DNA of 64,000 nucleotides from Variovorax sp. HW608 (GTDB lineage Bacteria > Pseudomonadota > Gammaproteobacteria > Burkholderiales > Burkholderiaceae_C), in contig NZ_LT607803.1 in the NCBI RefSeq assembly GCF_900090195.1, forward strand, positions 868,001 through 932,000, given 5' to 3'. The notes beneath the pieces are model-generated. The model ran no database searches and had not been told where the DNA came from. It saw only the letters and a list, made by a program, of their open reading frames with translations. The position numbers and the translations under genes are program-made. Shown here piece after piece: positions 16,053-24,926 of this stretch. How positions within the stretch are numbered: position 1 is the stretch's first letter; each line of letters opens with the position of its first letter.

Positions 16053-17426
16053 CTAGACGAGGCCCTTGCCGCGCCACTTCTCGACAATCCGCTTGCACTG
16101 CGCCTCTGCCTGCTTGATGGCGTTTTCGGGCGTATCGGCGCCGCTCGCGGCCTTTGCAAACATCGTGTTGAGCACCCAGGTGTTGAAGATCTCGTCGATC
16201 GCGGCATTGGCGTAGCCCGGGTAGCCGACATTGGTCGCCCAGTCGAGCACGTCGCCGAGCACCCTGTACTTGTTGGCGGGCTTGGCCTTGCTGTCGTTGG
16301 CGATCAGCTTCTGCAGGTCCGGCACCGTTGAGCTGAAGCATGGAAAGTTGTAGAACTCGCTCGCCATGAAGGCGCTGTGGAAATTGTCGATGTAGTCGAC
16401 GAGGAACTTCATCGCGCCTTCGACGTTGTCGGCGAATTTCCAGATCGCATAGCAATCCATCACGTGTTCGAGGCCGATGCGCCGCACCGGGCCGGCGGCG
16501 GCCTTGGCCAGCCAGATGTTGTCGGTGCCCGGAATGCTCTTGTTCTCACCCTCGCGCGTAATGGAAATGGCGTTGAGCGCCACGGAAATCTGCCCGGCCA
16601 GCATGGCACGGTTGTTCGATGACGGGTCCCATGCCATGACTTCAGGCGTCATCGCCTCCTGGTACATGGCGCGTACGAACTTCACCGCCTCGAGCGTGTT
16701 CCTGGAGTTGAGCACGATGTCGCCGCGCTCGTCCTGTTCCGAACCACCGAAGGAGAACAGGATGGCGCGCATCGCCATCGCCGTGTCGAGTTCGGCCGAG
16801 AGGCCGATGCCGAGCGGGATGTTGTGCCTCTCTTTGATCTTGCGACCGCCCACGCGGATGTCGTCCCAGGTGTCGGGCGTCATGCCGACGTCGTCCCACA
16901 GATCCTTGCGATAGTTGATCGGGTCGGGGACGTAGCTGTCGGAAAAGGCGAAGTACTTCTTCGTCTTCGGGTTGTAGGTGCTGCGTATCGCCAGGTCCAC
17001 CGGCTTGCCGTGCTTGCGCGTGCATTCCTCGTAGAGCTCGCGATGGTCGATGACCTGCTCCTCGTAGGCCGGCGGCGGCGACAGGAACATGAACAGGTCG
17101 TGGCCCTTCTGCGCCGACACCTCCGCCGCCGCACGCGTCGCCAGGGCGGGGATGCCGACGTGATCGACGATCACTTCGGTGTCGTTCTTCGCGCCCCATT
17201 CCTTGACGTAGGTGGCGTCGAACCACTTGTCATAGCCGGGCACGAAATGGTTCCACTGCAATATCTTCAGGGACTTCTTGGGCGCAGCGGACGCCCGCCG
17301 CGATGCAATCAGGGGCGCCAGCACCGTGGCGGCGCCAACGGCGCCGGCCGCCTCGATAAAGCGGCGGCGGCTCGCGCCTTTGTGCGCGTCCGGACCAGGG
17401 GCACGGGATTCTTCGACGGCTGGCAT
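16053..17426 (-). CDS. Tat-exported ABC importer substrate-binding protein
   Basis: 457 residues. The N-terminus carries a twin-arginine motif, SRRRFIEAAG, followed by a hydrophobic stretch and an alanine-rich cleavage region (SRRASAAPK), so export in folded form by the Tat system is likely. The mature part begins LKILQWNHFVPGYDKWFD and looks like a family 1 (UgpB/MalE type) binding protein for sugars or glycerophosphodiesters. It is the first gene of the operon and 13 bases ahead of the ATPase. The ATG at 17426 has a GGGAGA site; a longer frame to 17564 adds a tail without homology. No regulator gene is adjacent. Confidence 0.85.
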   Translation of the reverse strand: MPAVEESRAPGPDAHKGASRRRFIEAAGAVGAATVLAPLIASRRASAAPKKSLKILQWNHFVPGYDKWFDATYVKEWGAKNDTEVIVDHVGIPALATRAAAEVSAQKGHDLFMFLSPPPAYEEQVIDHRELYEECTRKHGKPVDLAIRSTYNPKTKKYFAFSDSYVPDPINYRKDLWDDVGMTPDTWDDIRVGGRKIKERHNIPLGIGLSAELDTAMAMRAILFSFGGSEQDERGDIVLNSRNTLEAVKFVRAMYQEAMTPEVMAWDPSSNNRAMLAGQISVALNAISITREGENKSIPGTDNIWLAKAAAGPVRRIGLEHVMDCYAIWKFADNVEGAMKFLVDYIDNFHSAFMASEFYNFPCFSSTVPDLQKLIANDSKAKPANKYRVLGDVLDWATNVGYPGYANAAIDEIFNTWVLNTMFAKAASGADTPENAIKQAEAQCKRIVEKWRGKGLV

Positions 17427-17641
17427 GACGGTCTCCCGGGGGCGATTGAACCGCCGACGAGACGCGCCGCCGAATCGCGCCCTGCGCGCGAAGAGGGACT
17501 TGTATCCCGGCCGGCATTCGACTTGGTTTGATCGCCCCGGCTTGGCGAAGTTTCCCAGGCTCACCGCAAGCCAAGTTGCTGCGGAAAGCGCATCATCGTC
17601 ATCGGCGAACCCAACGGTGCGGGCTGTGTGCGAGGCAGAGC

Positions 17642-20600
17642 ATGACCTGGTTCAAAAAGGCTTTCTGGATCGGCGGTGGACTCGCCGTCGTGGGGGTGCT
17701 TGCCGCATTCACGGTGGACGAATTGAAGACTTCCCGGCTGCAATCGGCCCTGTGGCGCGACCTCGCCGGCGGTGCCCGCTTCAGCGTCGACGCCGGGGCC
17801 AGCGATGCCATCCGCTTCCCCCACACCGGGCCCTACGACCAGCGGCTGGGCTACGACCAGCTGCCTGGCTACATCGAGCGCCTGGAGCCCCTGGGCTTCG
17901 CGATCACCCGCCAGGCCCGCATGTCGCCGCGGCTGATCGAACTGCAGGAGCACAGGCTTTTCATCCCCTACCGGGAGAAGAACCAGGCAGGCCTGACCGT
18001 GCGCGACTGCCGCGATGCAACGCTGCTGCAAACGCGCGTGCCGGCGCGCGTGTACGAGCGCTTCGAGGAGGTGCCGCCGCTGCTGGTGAGCGCACTGCTG
18101 TTCGTCGAGGACCGCCGCCTGCTGGACGCGCAGCCACCGCAGCGCAATCCTGCGATCGATCCGGAGCGCTTCGCGAAGGCCGCGCTCGAACAGGCGCTCC
18201 GCGCCGTCGACCCGAGCCTGACGGCCACGGGCGGCAGCACGCTGGCGACCCAGATCGAGAAGTACCGCCACTCCCCTCACGGCCGCACCGCGTCGGTCGG
18301 CGAGAAGCTGCGCCAGATGGCATCGGCCTCGCTACGCGCCTACCAGGACGGCGAGGACACGCTGGCGCGGCGCCGCCAGATCGTCGTCGACTACCTCGAT
18401 ACGGTGCCCCTGGCCGCGCGCCCCGGCATCGGCGAAGTGCACGGCCTGGGCGACGGCCTGTGGGCCTGGTATGGCCGCGACTTCGGCGAAGTCAACCACC
18501 TGCTCGCCGACCACGACGAAGGCGCCACGCCCACGGAAGAAGCGCTTCGGCTTCAGGCCGAAGCCTTCAAGCAGGCGCTGTCGCTGATGATCGCTCAGCG
18601 CCGCCCGTCGCAGCATCTGCTCGGCGACGGCACGGGCCTGACGCGGCTGACCGACAGCTACCTGCGGCTGATGGCCGAGGCCGGCGTGATATCGCCTTCG
18701 CTGCGCGATGCGGCATTGCCGCTGCCCCTGCGCCTGCAGCCCGAACTGCCGCCGGCGCCGAGGACCGACTTCGTCGAACGCAAGGCTGCGAACGCGCTGC
18801 GGACCCACATCTCCACCCTGCTCGACGTGCCGCGCGCGTACGACCTCGAGCGTCTCGACCTCGAGGCGGAAACCAGCCTCGACGGCGAGGCGCAGGCGCT
18901 CGCGACGCGAATTCTCTCCGGCCTGCGCACGCCCGCCGCGGCGAAGGCGGCGGGACTGGTCGGCTTCCACATGCTCGACCCCGGCGCGGACCCCGCCCCC
19001 TTGGTCTACAGCTTCACGCTGTTCGAGCGCGGCGCACGGGCGAACCTTCTGCGTGTCCAGGCCGACAGCATCGACCAGCCTTTCGACGTCAACCAGGGCG
19101 CGCGGCTGGACCTGGGCTCGACGGCCAAGCTGCGCACCCTGGTGAGCTACCTGGAGCTGGTCGCCGAGCTGCACGCGCGCTGGGCCGATCTGAGCTCCAC
19201 CGAGCTGTCGGCGCTGGCGCTGAGCCCGCGCGATCCGCTGGGCGTCTGGGCGCGGCAGTACCTGCTGCGCGCCAAGGACCGCAGCCTCGCGCCGATGCTC
19301 GAGGCAGCCATGGAGCGCCGATACTCGGCGAGCCCGTCGGAGGCCTTCTTCACCGGCGGCGGCATGCACCAGTTCGAGAACTTCGATCGCTCCCACGGCG
19401 GCAGCTCGATGACGGTGCGAGAGGGCTTCAAGCACTCGGTCAACCTGGTGTTCATCCGCCTGATGCGCGACCTGGTGCGCCACCGGATGTTCGGCGGCGA
19501 ATCGGATGCCGAGCGCATGCTGCAGGATCCCACTGACCCGGGCCGGCGCGAAATGCTCGCGCGCTTTGCCGACCGCGAAGGCTCGGCCTACCTCGCGCGC
19601 TTCTATCGCAAGTACCAGGGCCAGTCCGCCGCGGGCGCCGAGGCGCTGCTGCTGCGCGGCGTGAGGCCGTCGGCGCCGCCCCTGGCGAGCGTGCTGTTCA
19701 CGATCGAGCCCGAGGCCAGCGAGGCGCAGCTCGACGCGCTGCTGATGCGGCAAACCGGCCGCGGCGCTGCCTCGCCGCGGGCACTGCAGGCGCTGCACAA
19801 CACCTACGCCGGCTTGTCGCTCGCGGACCGCGGCTACGTGGCGCGCGTGCATCCGCTCGAGCTCTGGCTGGTCGGTTACCTGCGGCGTCACCCCGAAGCG
19901 TCGCTCACCGAGGTGCTGGACGCCAGCGCGCGCGAACGCCAGGAGGTCTACGCCTGGCTCTTCAAGACGCGCCACAAGGGCGCACAGGACAGGCGCGTGC
20001 GCGAACTGCTCGAGCTCGACGCGTTCGCGCAGATCCATCGTTCATGGCAGCGGCTGGGTTACCCGTTCGCATTGCTCACGCCTTCCTACGCGAGCGCGAT
20101 CGGCGCGTCGGGCGACAGGCCGGCCGCGTTGGCTGAGTTGATGGGCATCATCGTCAACGACGGCCTGCGGTGGCCGACGCAACGGGTCGACGCATTGCAC
20201 TTCGCGCGCGATACGCCCTACGAGACCCGGCTCGAGCCGCGCAACACGAGAGTCGAGCGGGCGTTGTCCGTCGAGGTGGCTGCGACGGTACGCAGCGCCC
20301 TCGTAGAAGTGGTGCACGGCGGCACCGCCGGGCGGCTCCAGGGTGCGCTCAAGGACGCGAACGGCCGCGTGATCGAGATCGGCGGCAAGACCGGCACCGG
20401 CGACCACCGCTACGAACGCATCGGCCGCGGCGGGCGGGTGATCTCGGAGCGCAAGATCGACCGCTCGGCCACTTTCGTCTTCATGATCGGCGATCGCTAC
20501 TTCGGGACCATCATGGCCTACGTGCACGAACCCTATGCCGCCCGCTATCGGTTCACGAGCGCGCTGCCGACCCAGTTGCTGAAGTCACTGGGGCCGCAGC

Positions 20601-20653
20601 TGCTGCCCGTGCTCCAGCGCGGAGGGTGCGCAGGGGCTGACCGCGGACATTGA
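17642..20653 (+). CDS. Class A penicillin-binding protein-like transglycosylase/transpeptidase
   Basis: 1003 residues from the ATG at 17642. One N-terminal membrane helix (about residues 7-24) is followed by an atypical spacer, then a family 51 glycosyltransferase region with the catalytic ED pair at 156-157 (LLFVEDRRLLD) and TATGGSTLATQIEKY near 195-208. The transpeptidase part shows S493 in STAK, S599-V-N601 and K916-T-G. It would polymerise and crosslink peptidoglycan at the outer face of the inner membrane. It is unlike ordinary PBP1a/b: EDRRLLD replaces the common EDxxFxxH, there is a long region between domains, and the divisional genes are absent. Its nearest relatives are probably the stand-alone transglycosylase-domain proteins of Burkholderiales and Pseudomonas. 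Confidence 0.82.
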   Translation: MTWFKKAFWIGGGLAVVGVLAAFTVDELKTSRLQSALWRDLAGGARFSVDAGASDAIRFPHTGPYDQRLGYDQLPGYIERLEPLGFAITRQARMSPRLIELQEHRLFIPYREKNQAGLTVRDCRDATLLQTRVPARVYERFEEVPPLLVSALLFVEDRRLLDAQPPQRNPAIDPERFAKAALEQALRAVDPSLTATGGSTLATQIEKYRHSPHGRTASVGEKLRQMASASLRAYQDGEDTLARRRQIVVDYLDTVPLAARPGIGEVHGLGDGLWAWYGRDFGEVNHLLADHDEGATPTEEALRLQAEAFKQALSLMIAQRRPSQHLLGDGTGLTRLTDSYLRLMAEAGVISPSLRDAALPLPLRLQPELPPAPRTDFVERKAANALRTHISTLLDVPRAYDLERLDLEAETSLDGEAQALATRILSGLRTPAAAKAAGLVGFHMLDPGADPAPLVYSFTLFERGARANLLRVQADSIDQPFDVNQGARLDLGSTAKLRTLVSYLELVAELHARWADLSSTELSALALSPRDPLGVWARQYLLRAKDRSLAPMLEAAMERRYSASPSEAFFTGGGMHQFENFDRSHGGSSMTVREGFKHSVNLVFIRLMRDLVRHRMFGGESDAERMLQDPTDPGRREMLARFADREGSAYLARFYRKYQGQSAAGAEALLLRGVRPSAPPLASVLFTIEPEASEAQLDALLMRQTGRGAASPRALQALHNTYAGLSLADRGYVARVHPLELWLVGYLRRHPEASLTEVLDASARERQEVYAWLFKTRHKGAQDRRVRELLELDAFAQIHRSWQRLGYPFALLTPSYASAIGASGDRPAALAELMGIIVNDGLRWPTQRVDALHFARDTPYETRLEPRNTRVERALSVEVAATVRSALVEVVHGGTAGRLQGALKDANGRVIEIGGKTGTGDHRYERIGRGGRVISERKIDRSATFVFMIGDRYFGTIMAYVHEPYAARYRFTSALPTQLLKSLGPQLLPVLQRGGCAGADRGH

Positions 20654-20690
20654 GGCTATCATCAGCAAGGCGCCAGTCAGTGCAAATCCC

Positions 20691-20716
20691 AACCCCGCTT
20701 CGGCGGGGTTTGCTTT
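20691..20716 (+). terminator. Rho-independent terminator of the penicillin-binding protein gene
   Basis: Eight-base perfect stem AACCCCGC / GCGGGGTT around a TTCG tetraloop at 20699-20702, followed by TGCTTTTTGG. The stem starts 38 bases after the TGA at 20653. This is the best intrinsic terminator in the window. Confidence 0.85.
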
Positions 20717-20744
20717 TTGGCAATTCCATCTTTAAGCAGAAAGC

Positions 20745-20831
20745 ATGAAAAGACCACCGCAAGGCCGTGACCGCGAATGCCTGGATGCGGACCTGGGCGT
20801 TCTTCATGGACCGCCTGAGATGACAGCATGA
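20745..20831 (+). CDS. Possible 28-codon leader ORF overlapping the SLOG gene
   Basis: An ATG at 20745, 29 bases beyond the terminator, opens a 28-residue frame (MKRPPQGRDREC...) that ends with TGA overlapping the ATG of the next gene (ATGA at 20828-20831). The overlap suggests translational coupling of a leader peptide. No strong ribosome site is present (GCAGAAAGC), and the sequence matches nothing I know, so it may be chance. Confidence 0.3.
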   Translation: MKRPPQGRDRECLDADLGVLHGPPEMTA

Positions 20832-21214
20832 GGGTACTTGTCTGTGGCGGACGCCACTACGACGACTGGACATTCATCGTGAATGTCCTCGACAGCATTC
20901 ATGCACGCCGACCGGTCACGCTCCTGATCGAAGGCGGTGCCACGGGTGCAGACAGCCTCGCACGCCGATGGGCCATCGCACGAGGTATTGAAGTTGCCAC
21001 GTACCGCGCAAACTGGGATCGCTATGAGCACCGTGCTGTGCCCATCAGAAACTCTCAGATGCTGCGCGAGGGTCGTCCGGAGCTCGTGGTTGCGTTCAAG
21101 GGTGGTCGCGGGACCGCGCACATGGTCACGATCGCTGCGGCAGCGCTCGTGCCGGTACTGAAGACCTGGCGGTCCGCGGGAGAGGCAGGGACGGCTTCCT
21201 CACTTGAATTTTGA
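20828..21214 (+). CDS. SLOG-fold protein (YspA/CpYpsA-related, DUF2493)
   Basis: 128 residues. Begins MRVLVCGGRHYDDWTFI, contains IEGGATGADSLARRWA (the GxTGAD nucleotide-binding loop) and ends its core with VVAFKGGRGTAHMV. This is the short SLOG Rossmann-like fold related to YpsA and DprA. Members are predicted to bind nucleotides or nucleotide-derived signals and are often found on phages and islands; the actual function is unknown. It follows a terminator and stands alone, possibly with a short leader ORF. It suggests mobile DNA but does not prove it. Confidence 0.82.
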   Translation: MRVLVCGGRHYDDWTFIVNVLDSIHARRPVTLLIEGGATGADSLARRWAIARGIEVATYRANWDRYEHRAVPIRNSQMLREGRPELVVAFKGGRGTAHMVTIAAAALVPVLKTWRSAGEAGTASSLEF

Positions 21215-21322
21215 TAAGCACTTAGGCATTTGGTACCAAGGCCGAGGGCGGCCCGGTTCGCGACCTGCCGCAGGAAGCCTAAGATGCTACTTGGGCGCTT
21301 TGCCCGGTTTTGGAGCCTCCGC

Positions 21323-21535
21323 ATGACATTGGACGAATACAACGCAAGCGTCAGAAACCTCCTTGCTGAGCAGCAGAACATTGCACAGGAAACGGCAAAG
21401 CTTGCGCTCTCCGGGATGGCCAATCCGGCCAGCCCGCAGTTCGCGGAGTTGATGACAAGGCAGTGGTCCCTGGTTCAGGAACTCGCAAAGCTCAATACGG
21501 ACCTGATGCTCGGAATCGTCAGGCCGGGGATGTAA
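21323..21535 (+). CDS. Small helical protein of unknown function
   Basis: 71 residues from the ATG at 21323 (TGGAGCC upstream). Mostly amphipathic helix: LDEYNASVRNLLAEQQNIAQ and then MTRQWSLVQELAKLNTDLM. There is no signal, membrane segment or recognised domain. An in-frame upstream GTG/ATG could lengthen it, but the added residues are arginine-rich and unlike the rest. It lies between the SLOG gene and the methyltransferase gene. Function unknown. Confidence 0.4.
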   Translation: MTLDEYNASVRNLLAEQQNIAQETAKLALSGMANPASPQFAELMTRQWSLVQELAKLNTDLMLGIVRPGM

Positions 21536-21567
21536 GGTGTCCTGTCCGATGGTCCTGCCTTTGTGTG

Positions 21568-22245
21568 GTGATTCCTCTTTACCGTCAGGCCCTGGTTCAA
21601 AGCGTTTTGGGGCTGCTCTTCTTCATCGCCCTTGTCTTTGGGTCGGCCGGCACGTGGGAGTATTGGCAGGGCTGGACATTCTTGGCCGTATTCTTCGCTT
21701 CAACGCTGGCCTTTACGATCTATCTCGCGATCTACGACAAACCCTTGCTCGAGCGGCGCATGAAGGCGGGGCCGTGGCATGAACAGGAACGGTCGCAGAA
21801 GATCATCGTCTCTCTCGTTTTCGTCGCCTTCTTTGCATCCGTCGTTCTTCCCATACTCGACTACCGCCTCGGTCTCTCGCGGGTGCCGGCATGGGTCTCC
21901 GTCGTCGGCAACGCGATCATCGTTTTCTCGTTTCTCGCGATCTTCTGGGTCGTCAGGACAAACAGTTGGGCCGCATCGAATATCCGCGTGGAGGCCGGGC
22001 AGAAAGTCATCGATGGCGGCCCGTATGCGTACATTCGCCATCCGATGTACGCCGCGGCCGTCTGGCTGTTCGTGGGGATGCCGCTTGCCCTCGGCTCGTG
22101 GTGGTCAATCGCGCTCCTGGCCCCACTCCTCCCGGTGTTGCTTTGGCGTCTTCTCGACGAAGAGAGAATCCTTGCTCGGGATCTCCCCGGCTACACCGAC
22201 TATATGCGGCGAGTCAAATACCGGCTCGTTCCGCTGGCGTGGTGA
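21568..22245 (+). CDS. Membrane methyltransferase, isoprenylcysteine carboxyl methyltransferase-like
   Basis: About 225 residues, with several hydrophobic helices and a conserved C-terminal pair of motifs: GGPYAYIRHPMYAA (AdoMet-contacting) and EERILARDLPGYTDYMRRVKY. This is the ICMT/PEMT-like fold of small integral membrane methyltransferases. Bacterial members have few known substrates. The start is uncertain: two consecutive GTG codons at 21565 and 21568 precede the first helix, and the open frame reaches 21463. Its 3' end overlaps the end of the convergent reductase gene by 32 bases. Confidence 0.78.
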   Translation: MIPLYRQALVQSVLGLLFFIALVFGSAGTWEYWQGWTFLAVFFASTLAFTIYLAIYDKPLLERRMKAGPWHEQERSQKIIVSLVFVAFFASVVLPILDYRLGLSRVPAWVSVVGNAIIVFSFLAIFWVVRTNSWAASNIRVEAGQKVIDGGPYAYIRHPMYAAAVWLFVGMPLALGSWWSIALLAPLLPVLLWRLLDEERILARDLPGYTDYMRRVKYRLVPLAW

Positions 22246-23119
22246 GGGTGCGAAAGTATGCGGGACTGTCCAAATCGGCCAGCAACCCCGGTTGGCTTGG
22301 CATCCATTGCAGGGCTTCGCGAGTACGCGCGTTTGAGGTCGGAAAATCGCCGGCCGCGATCGGCGCGAACCATCCGAAGTGCTCGGCGCCTCGGGATTGA
22401 ACCGGCAGGCCAAGTCGACGGCCGATGATCTCGGCGATCTCCTTCAACGCGATCCCCTCCTCGGCAACGCCGTGGTAGGCGAACTGAGTGTCGCCAGCCT
22501 CCAGGATCAGGCGATAGAGACGGCCCGCGTCCAGGCGATGCACGGCAGGCCATCGATTGCTGCCGTCGCCGACGTAGGCCGACACGCCAGTGCGCCGCGC
22601 CGTGTCGATAAGGATCGGGATGAATCCCTGATCGCCGAAGCCGTGAACAGTCGGTGCCAATCGAACTGCCGACACGCGCACGCCGAGTTCCTCCACGGCG
22701 CGCGCTTCGACCTCGGACCTGCGCGGGTGAGACAGGTCCTCTTGGGGCATGTCCTCCGTGGCCAATTGTCCCGGCCTCACCAGGACCGCACCGGACGTGA
22801 CGATGAGCCGCCGTCCGGTTCCCCGCAGGCCGTTCGCGAGTGCCCGGATGGCCCGGCGGTCCTGCTGGGCGTTCTGTGCGAATTTCGAGAAGTCGTGGTT
22901 GAACGCGGTGTGGATCACGGCGTCCGCTGCCTCGGCGGCCCGGGTCAGGGTTGGCAGGTCGTCAAGGGTTCCCCGAACGACGCGGCCTCCCATTGCGGCG
23001 AGCTTGGTTGCACCGTCCTCGGAACGGACAAGACCCGCGACTTGATGTCCGGCATCGAGCAGCTCCTTGACGACGACTGAGCCAACCCATCCGGACGCGC
23101 CTGTGACGAAAACGTTCAT
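22214..23119 (-). CDS. Extended short-chain NAD(P)-dependent epimerase/reductase
   Basis: 301 residues from the ATG at 23119 (GAGGAAATCACC site). The Rossmann motif is VTGASGWVGSVVVKELL; after it come the RSEDGATKLAAMGG cofactor-specificity loop and VIHTAFNHDFS. The family is atypical SDRs (NmrA/epimerase type), often quinone or flavonoid reductases or redox sensors. The catalytic YxxxK is not clear, which fits the atypical class. It is divergent from an XRE/MmyB regulator, 109 bases away, the standard layout for self-regulated reductase modules. Confidence 0.82.
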   Translation of the reverse strand: MNVFVTGASGWVGSVVVKELLDAGHQVAGLVRSEDGATKLAAMGGRVVRGTLDDLPTLTRAAEAADAVIHTAFNHDFSKFAQNAQQDRRAIRALANGLRGTGRRLIVTSGAVLVRPGQLATEDMPQEDLSHPRRSEVEARAVEELGVRVSAVRLAPTVHGFGDQGFIPILIDTARRTGVSAYVGDGSNRWPAVHRLDAGRLYRLILEAGDTQFAYHGVAEEGIALKEIAEIIGRRLGLPVQSRGAEHFGWFAPIAAGDFPTSNARTREALQWMPSQPGLLADLDSPAYFRTLTTPAERAGI

Positions 23120-23186
23120 GGTGATTTCCTCGTTGAAAGGCTGTACTGTCACCAGAACGCTTATCGTGGTAAATGCGTGACGTTAT

Positions 23187-23207
23187 CCTGGTATAAGAAG
23201 TACCAGG
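23187..23207. promoter_or_regulatory. Inverted repeat operator candidate for the XRE/MmyB regulator
   Basis: Perfect inverted repeat CCTGGTA-N7-TACCAGG, 21 bases before the regulator ATG. The left arm is also part of a 12-base near-repeat (TTATCCTGGTAT at 23183, TTATCGTGGTAA at 23161), 22 bases apart, which fits two sites on one helix face. The site lies between the two divergent genes and is a plausible shared operator. Confidence 0.5.
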
Positions 23208-23228
23208 CAACCTCTGCTGGGAGCTGTC

Positions 23229-24131
23229 ATGACCGCTGCCGATATCACCTCGCTGGGGGCTTATCTCCGCAACCGGCGAACACGACTGGATCCGGTCGCC
23301 CTCGGCTTGTCGACTGCTCGGCGACGAACTCCCGGCCTGCGCAGAGAAGAGGTCGCGCAACGCGCGCACATCAGTGCGACCTGGTACACGTGGCTGGAAC
23401 AGGGGCGCGGCGGGGCGGCGTCGGCGGAAGTTCTCCACCGGATCTGCGAAGCGCTGATGCTCACGGATGTGGAGCGGGAACATGCGTTCATCCTCGGCCT
23501 CGGCCGCGCGCCGGAGATCCGCTACCGGCCGACCGACGGCATCACGCCGCGGCTGCAACGCGTACTCGATGCCTTCGGGCCTGTGCCGGCGATGGTCAGG
23601 AATGCCACATGGGATGTCGTTGCCTGGAATCGCGCGACCTCCGTCGTGATTGCGGACTTCGGCAACTTGCCGATTCGTGAGCGCAACGTTCTTCGCCGCA
23701 TGTTTCTCGATCCCGAGGCACGAGCGGCCCAGGTGGAGTGGGAGGCCACGGCCCGGCTCATCGTCGCCGTGTTCCGGGCGGATGCCGCAAGAGCCGGCGC
23801 CAGTGAAGACATGCAGTCTCTCGCCGACGAGCTGTGCGCCGCCAGTGCGGACTTTGCCCGGATGTGGCGCGACAAGGCGGTGCAGCAGTCCGGTGAGGGC
23901 ATCAAGCAGATCAGGCATCCCACAGCCGGCCTGCTCGCGCTCGAGTACTCCACCTTCATCGTCGATGGACGCACCGACCTGGCCCTGCTCGTCTACAACC
24001 CGGCGAACGACGACGTCGCAGCCAGGATCAGGAAGTTGATCGACGAGCAATCGGTGCGCGATCGCAAGCAGCTGCGAGCGAAGAAGGGCAGCACGACGCG
24101 GCCCGCGCGCCTGTCCACTCCAGAGCGCTAG
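23229..24131 (+). CDS. XRE-family regulator with MmyB-like ligand-binding domain
   Basis: 300 residues. An N-terminal helix-turn-helix (about 5-75) includes RREEVAQRAHISATWYTWLEQ, and the MmyB-like domain runs about 100-280, including NATWDVVAWNRATSVV and EYSTFIVDG. Proteins of this architecture are typical local repressors of an adjacent SDR or quinone reductase gene and may bind a small or fatty ligand in the C-terminal pocket. It is divergent from the reductase gene, with an inverted repeat in the shared intergenic space. Confidence 0.88.
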   Translation: MTAADITSLGAYLRNRRTRLDPVALGLSTARRRTPGLRREEVAQRAHISATWYTWLEQGRGGAASAEVLHRICEALMLTDVEREHAFILGLGRAPEIRYRPTDGITPRLQRVLDAFGPVPAMVRNATWDVVAWNRATSVVIADFGNLPIRERNVLRRMFLDPEARAAQVEWEATARLIVAVFRADAARAGASEDMQSLADELCAASADFARMWRDKAVQQSGEGIKQIRHPTAGLLALEYSTFIVDGRTDLALLVYNPANDDVAARIRKLIDEQSVRDRKQLRAKKGSTTRPARLSTPER

Positions 24132-24238
24132 GCGTCTAAACCAAAGTCGTAGAGCGCGCATCGCTCGTCCAATGGTCTTTGGCGCGCGATCGGCCTAGTC
24201 TGGCGTCCAGGCTCAAGAAGAGCTGCAAGGAGACACCA

Positions 24239-24610
24239 GTGCGCGACCTGCCGACCATAGCGATCGTCGATGACGATGAATCGGTTCGAGACACCACGAA
24301 AGACCTGCTCGAATCTGCCGGCTTGTCCGCCGCCACCTTCCGGTCCGCCGAGCGCTTCCTGCTATCGAAGGACACATGCGCCATCAAGTGCCTGGTCGCC
24401 GACATGCGAATGCCGGGGATGACCGGGCTCGAGCTGCACCGCCACCTGGACGCCGCTGGCACTCCGATTCCGACGATCCTCATCACCGCCTACCCCGACG
24501 AAGGGGCGCGCGCGCACGCCCTGAAGGCGGGCGTGATCTGCTTTCTGGCAAAGCCCTTCAGTGCCGAAGACCTCCTCGCCTGCGTCGAGATGGCCCTGCA
24601 GGCTGCGTGA
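24239..24610 (+). CDS. Receiver-only response regulator (FixJ-type receiver)
   Basis: 123 residues from the GTG at 24239, chosen because AAGGAGA lies five bases upstream. Acidic DDD at 11-13, the phospho-acceptor D55 in LVADMRMPGMTG, a conserved ILITAYPDEG and the LAKPF lysine make a complete receiver. There is no output domain, so it acts through protein contact or by competing for phosphoryl groups. The sequence is closest to FixJ/TodT-type receivers, in which such stand-alone receivers are common. No histidine kinase is adjacent. Confidence 0.85.
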   Translation: MRDLPTIAIVDDDESVRDTTKDLLESAGLSAATFRSAERFLLSKDTCAIKCLVADMRMPGMTGLELHRHLDAAGTPIPTILITAYPDEGARAHALKAGVICFLAKPFSAEDLLACVEMALQAA

Positions 24611-24646
24611 GGCGAACGAGACAACTTCCTGGGACTTTTCATTGAA

Positions 24647-24895
24647 ATGAACGACGAGGCCTCCGCCATGCATGCCGCCCCCCACTCGTCCGCTGCACCG
24701 TCCGCCTTCGAGCTGCGCTTTCCCTCTCTCAGCGGCACGGGCCGCGACCTGTCGTTTCCCTGCGATGCCAGCGGTTTGGTGCAGATGGACAGGTTGAGCG
24801 CGCGCGCGCTGAACAACTACCTTCTTGCACGCGCGCTGTTGGGCCGCGACTACGGGTGGCCCAGCGTGCAGGCCTTCTGCCAGGTGCGGATCTGA
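24647..24895 (+). CDS. Small conserved Burkholderiales protein of unknown function
   Basis: 82 residues. The core reads FELRFPSLSGTGRDLSFPCD and then LSARALNNYLLARALLGRDY, a pattern I associate from memory with small orphan Burkholderiales proteins; this was not checked. There is no signal peptide or membrane helix. It follows the response regulator by 36 bases on the same strand, so the two may be one transcript. Function unknown. Confidence 0.55.
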   Translation: MNDEASAMHAAPHSSAAPSAFELRFPSLSGTGRDLSFPCDASGLVQMDRLSARALNNYLLARALLGRDYGWPSVQAFCQVRI

Positions 24896-24926
24896 AGGCA
24901 AAGAGCAGCGCGGCCGGAAGACCCAG

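Noticed and set aside
18332..20038. Long minus-strand frame (568 codons) opposite the penicillin-binding protein
   Set aside because: Shadow of the plus-strand gene: arginine- and histidine-rich, no motif, start without ribosome site.
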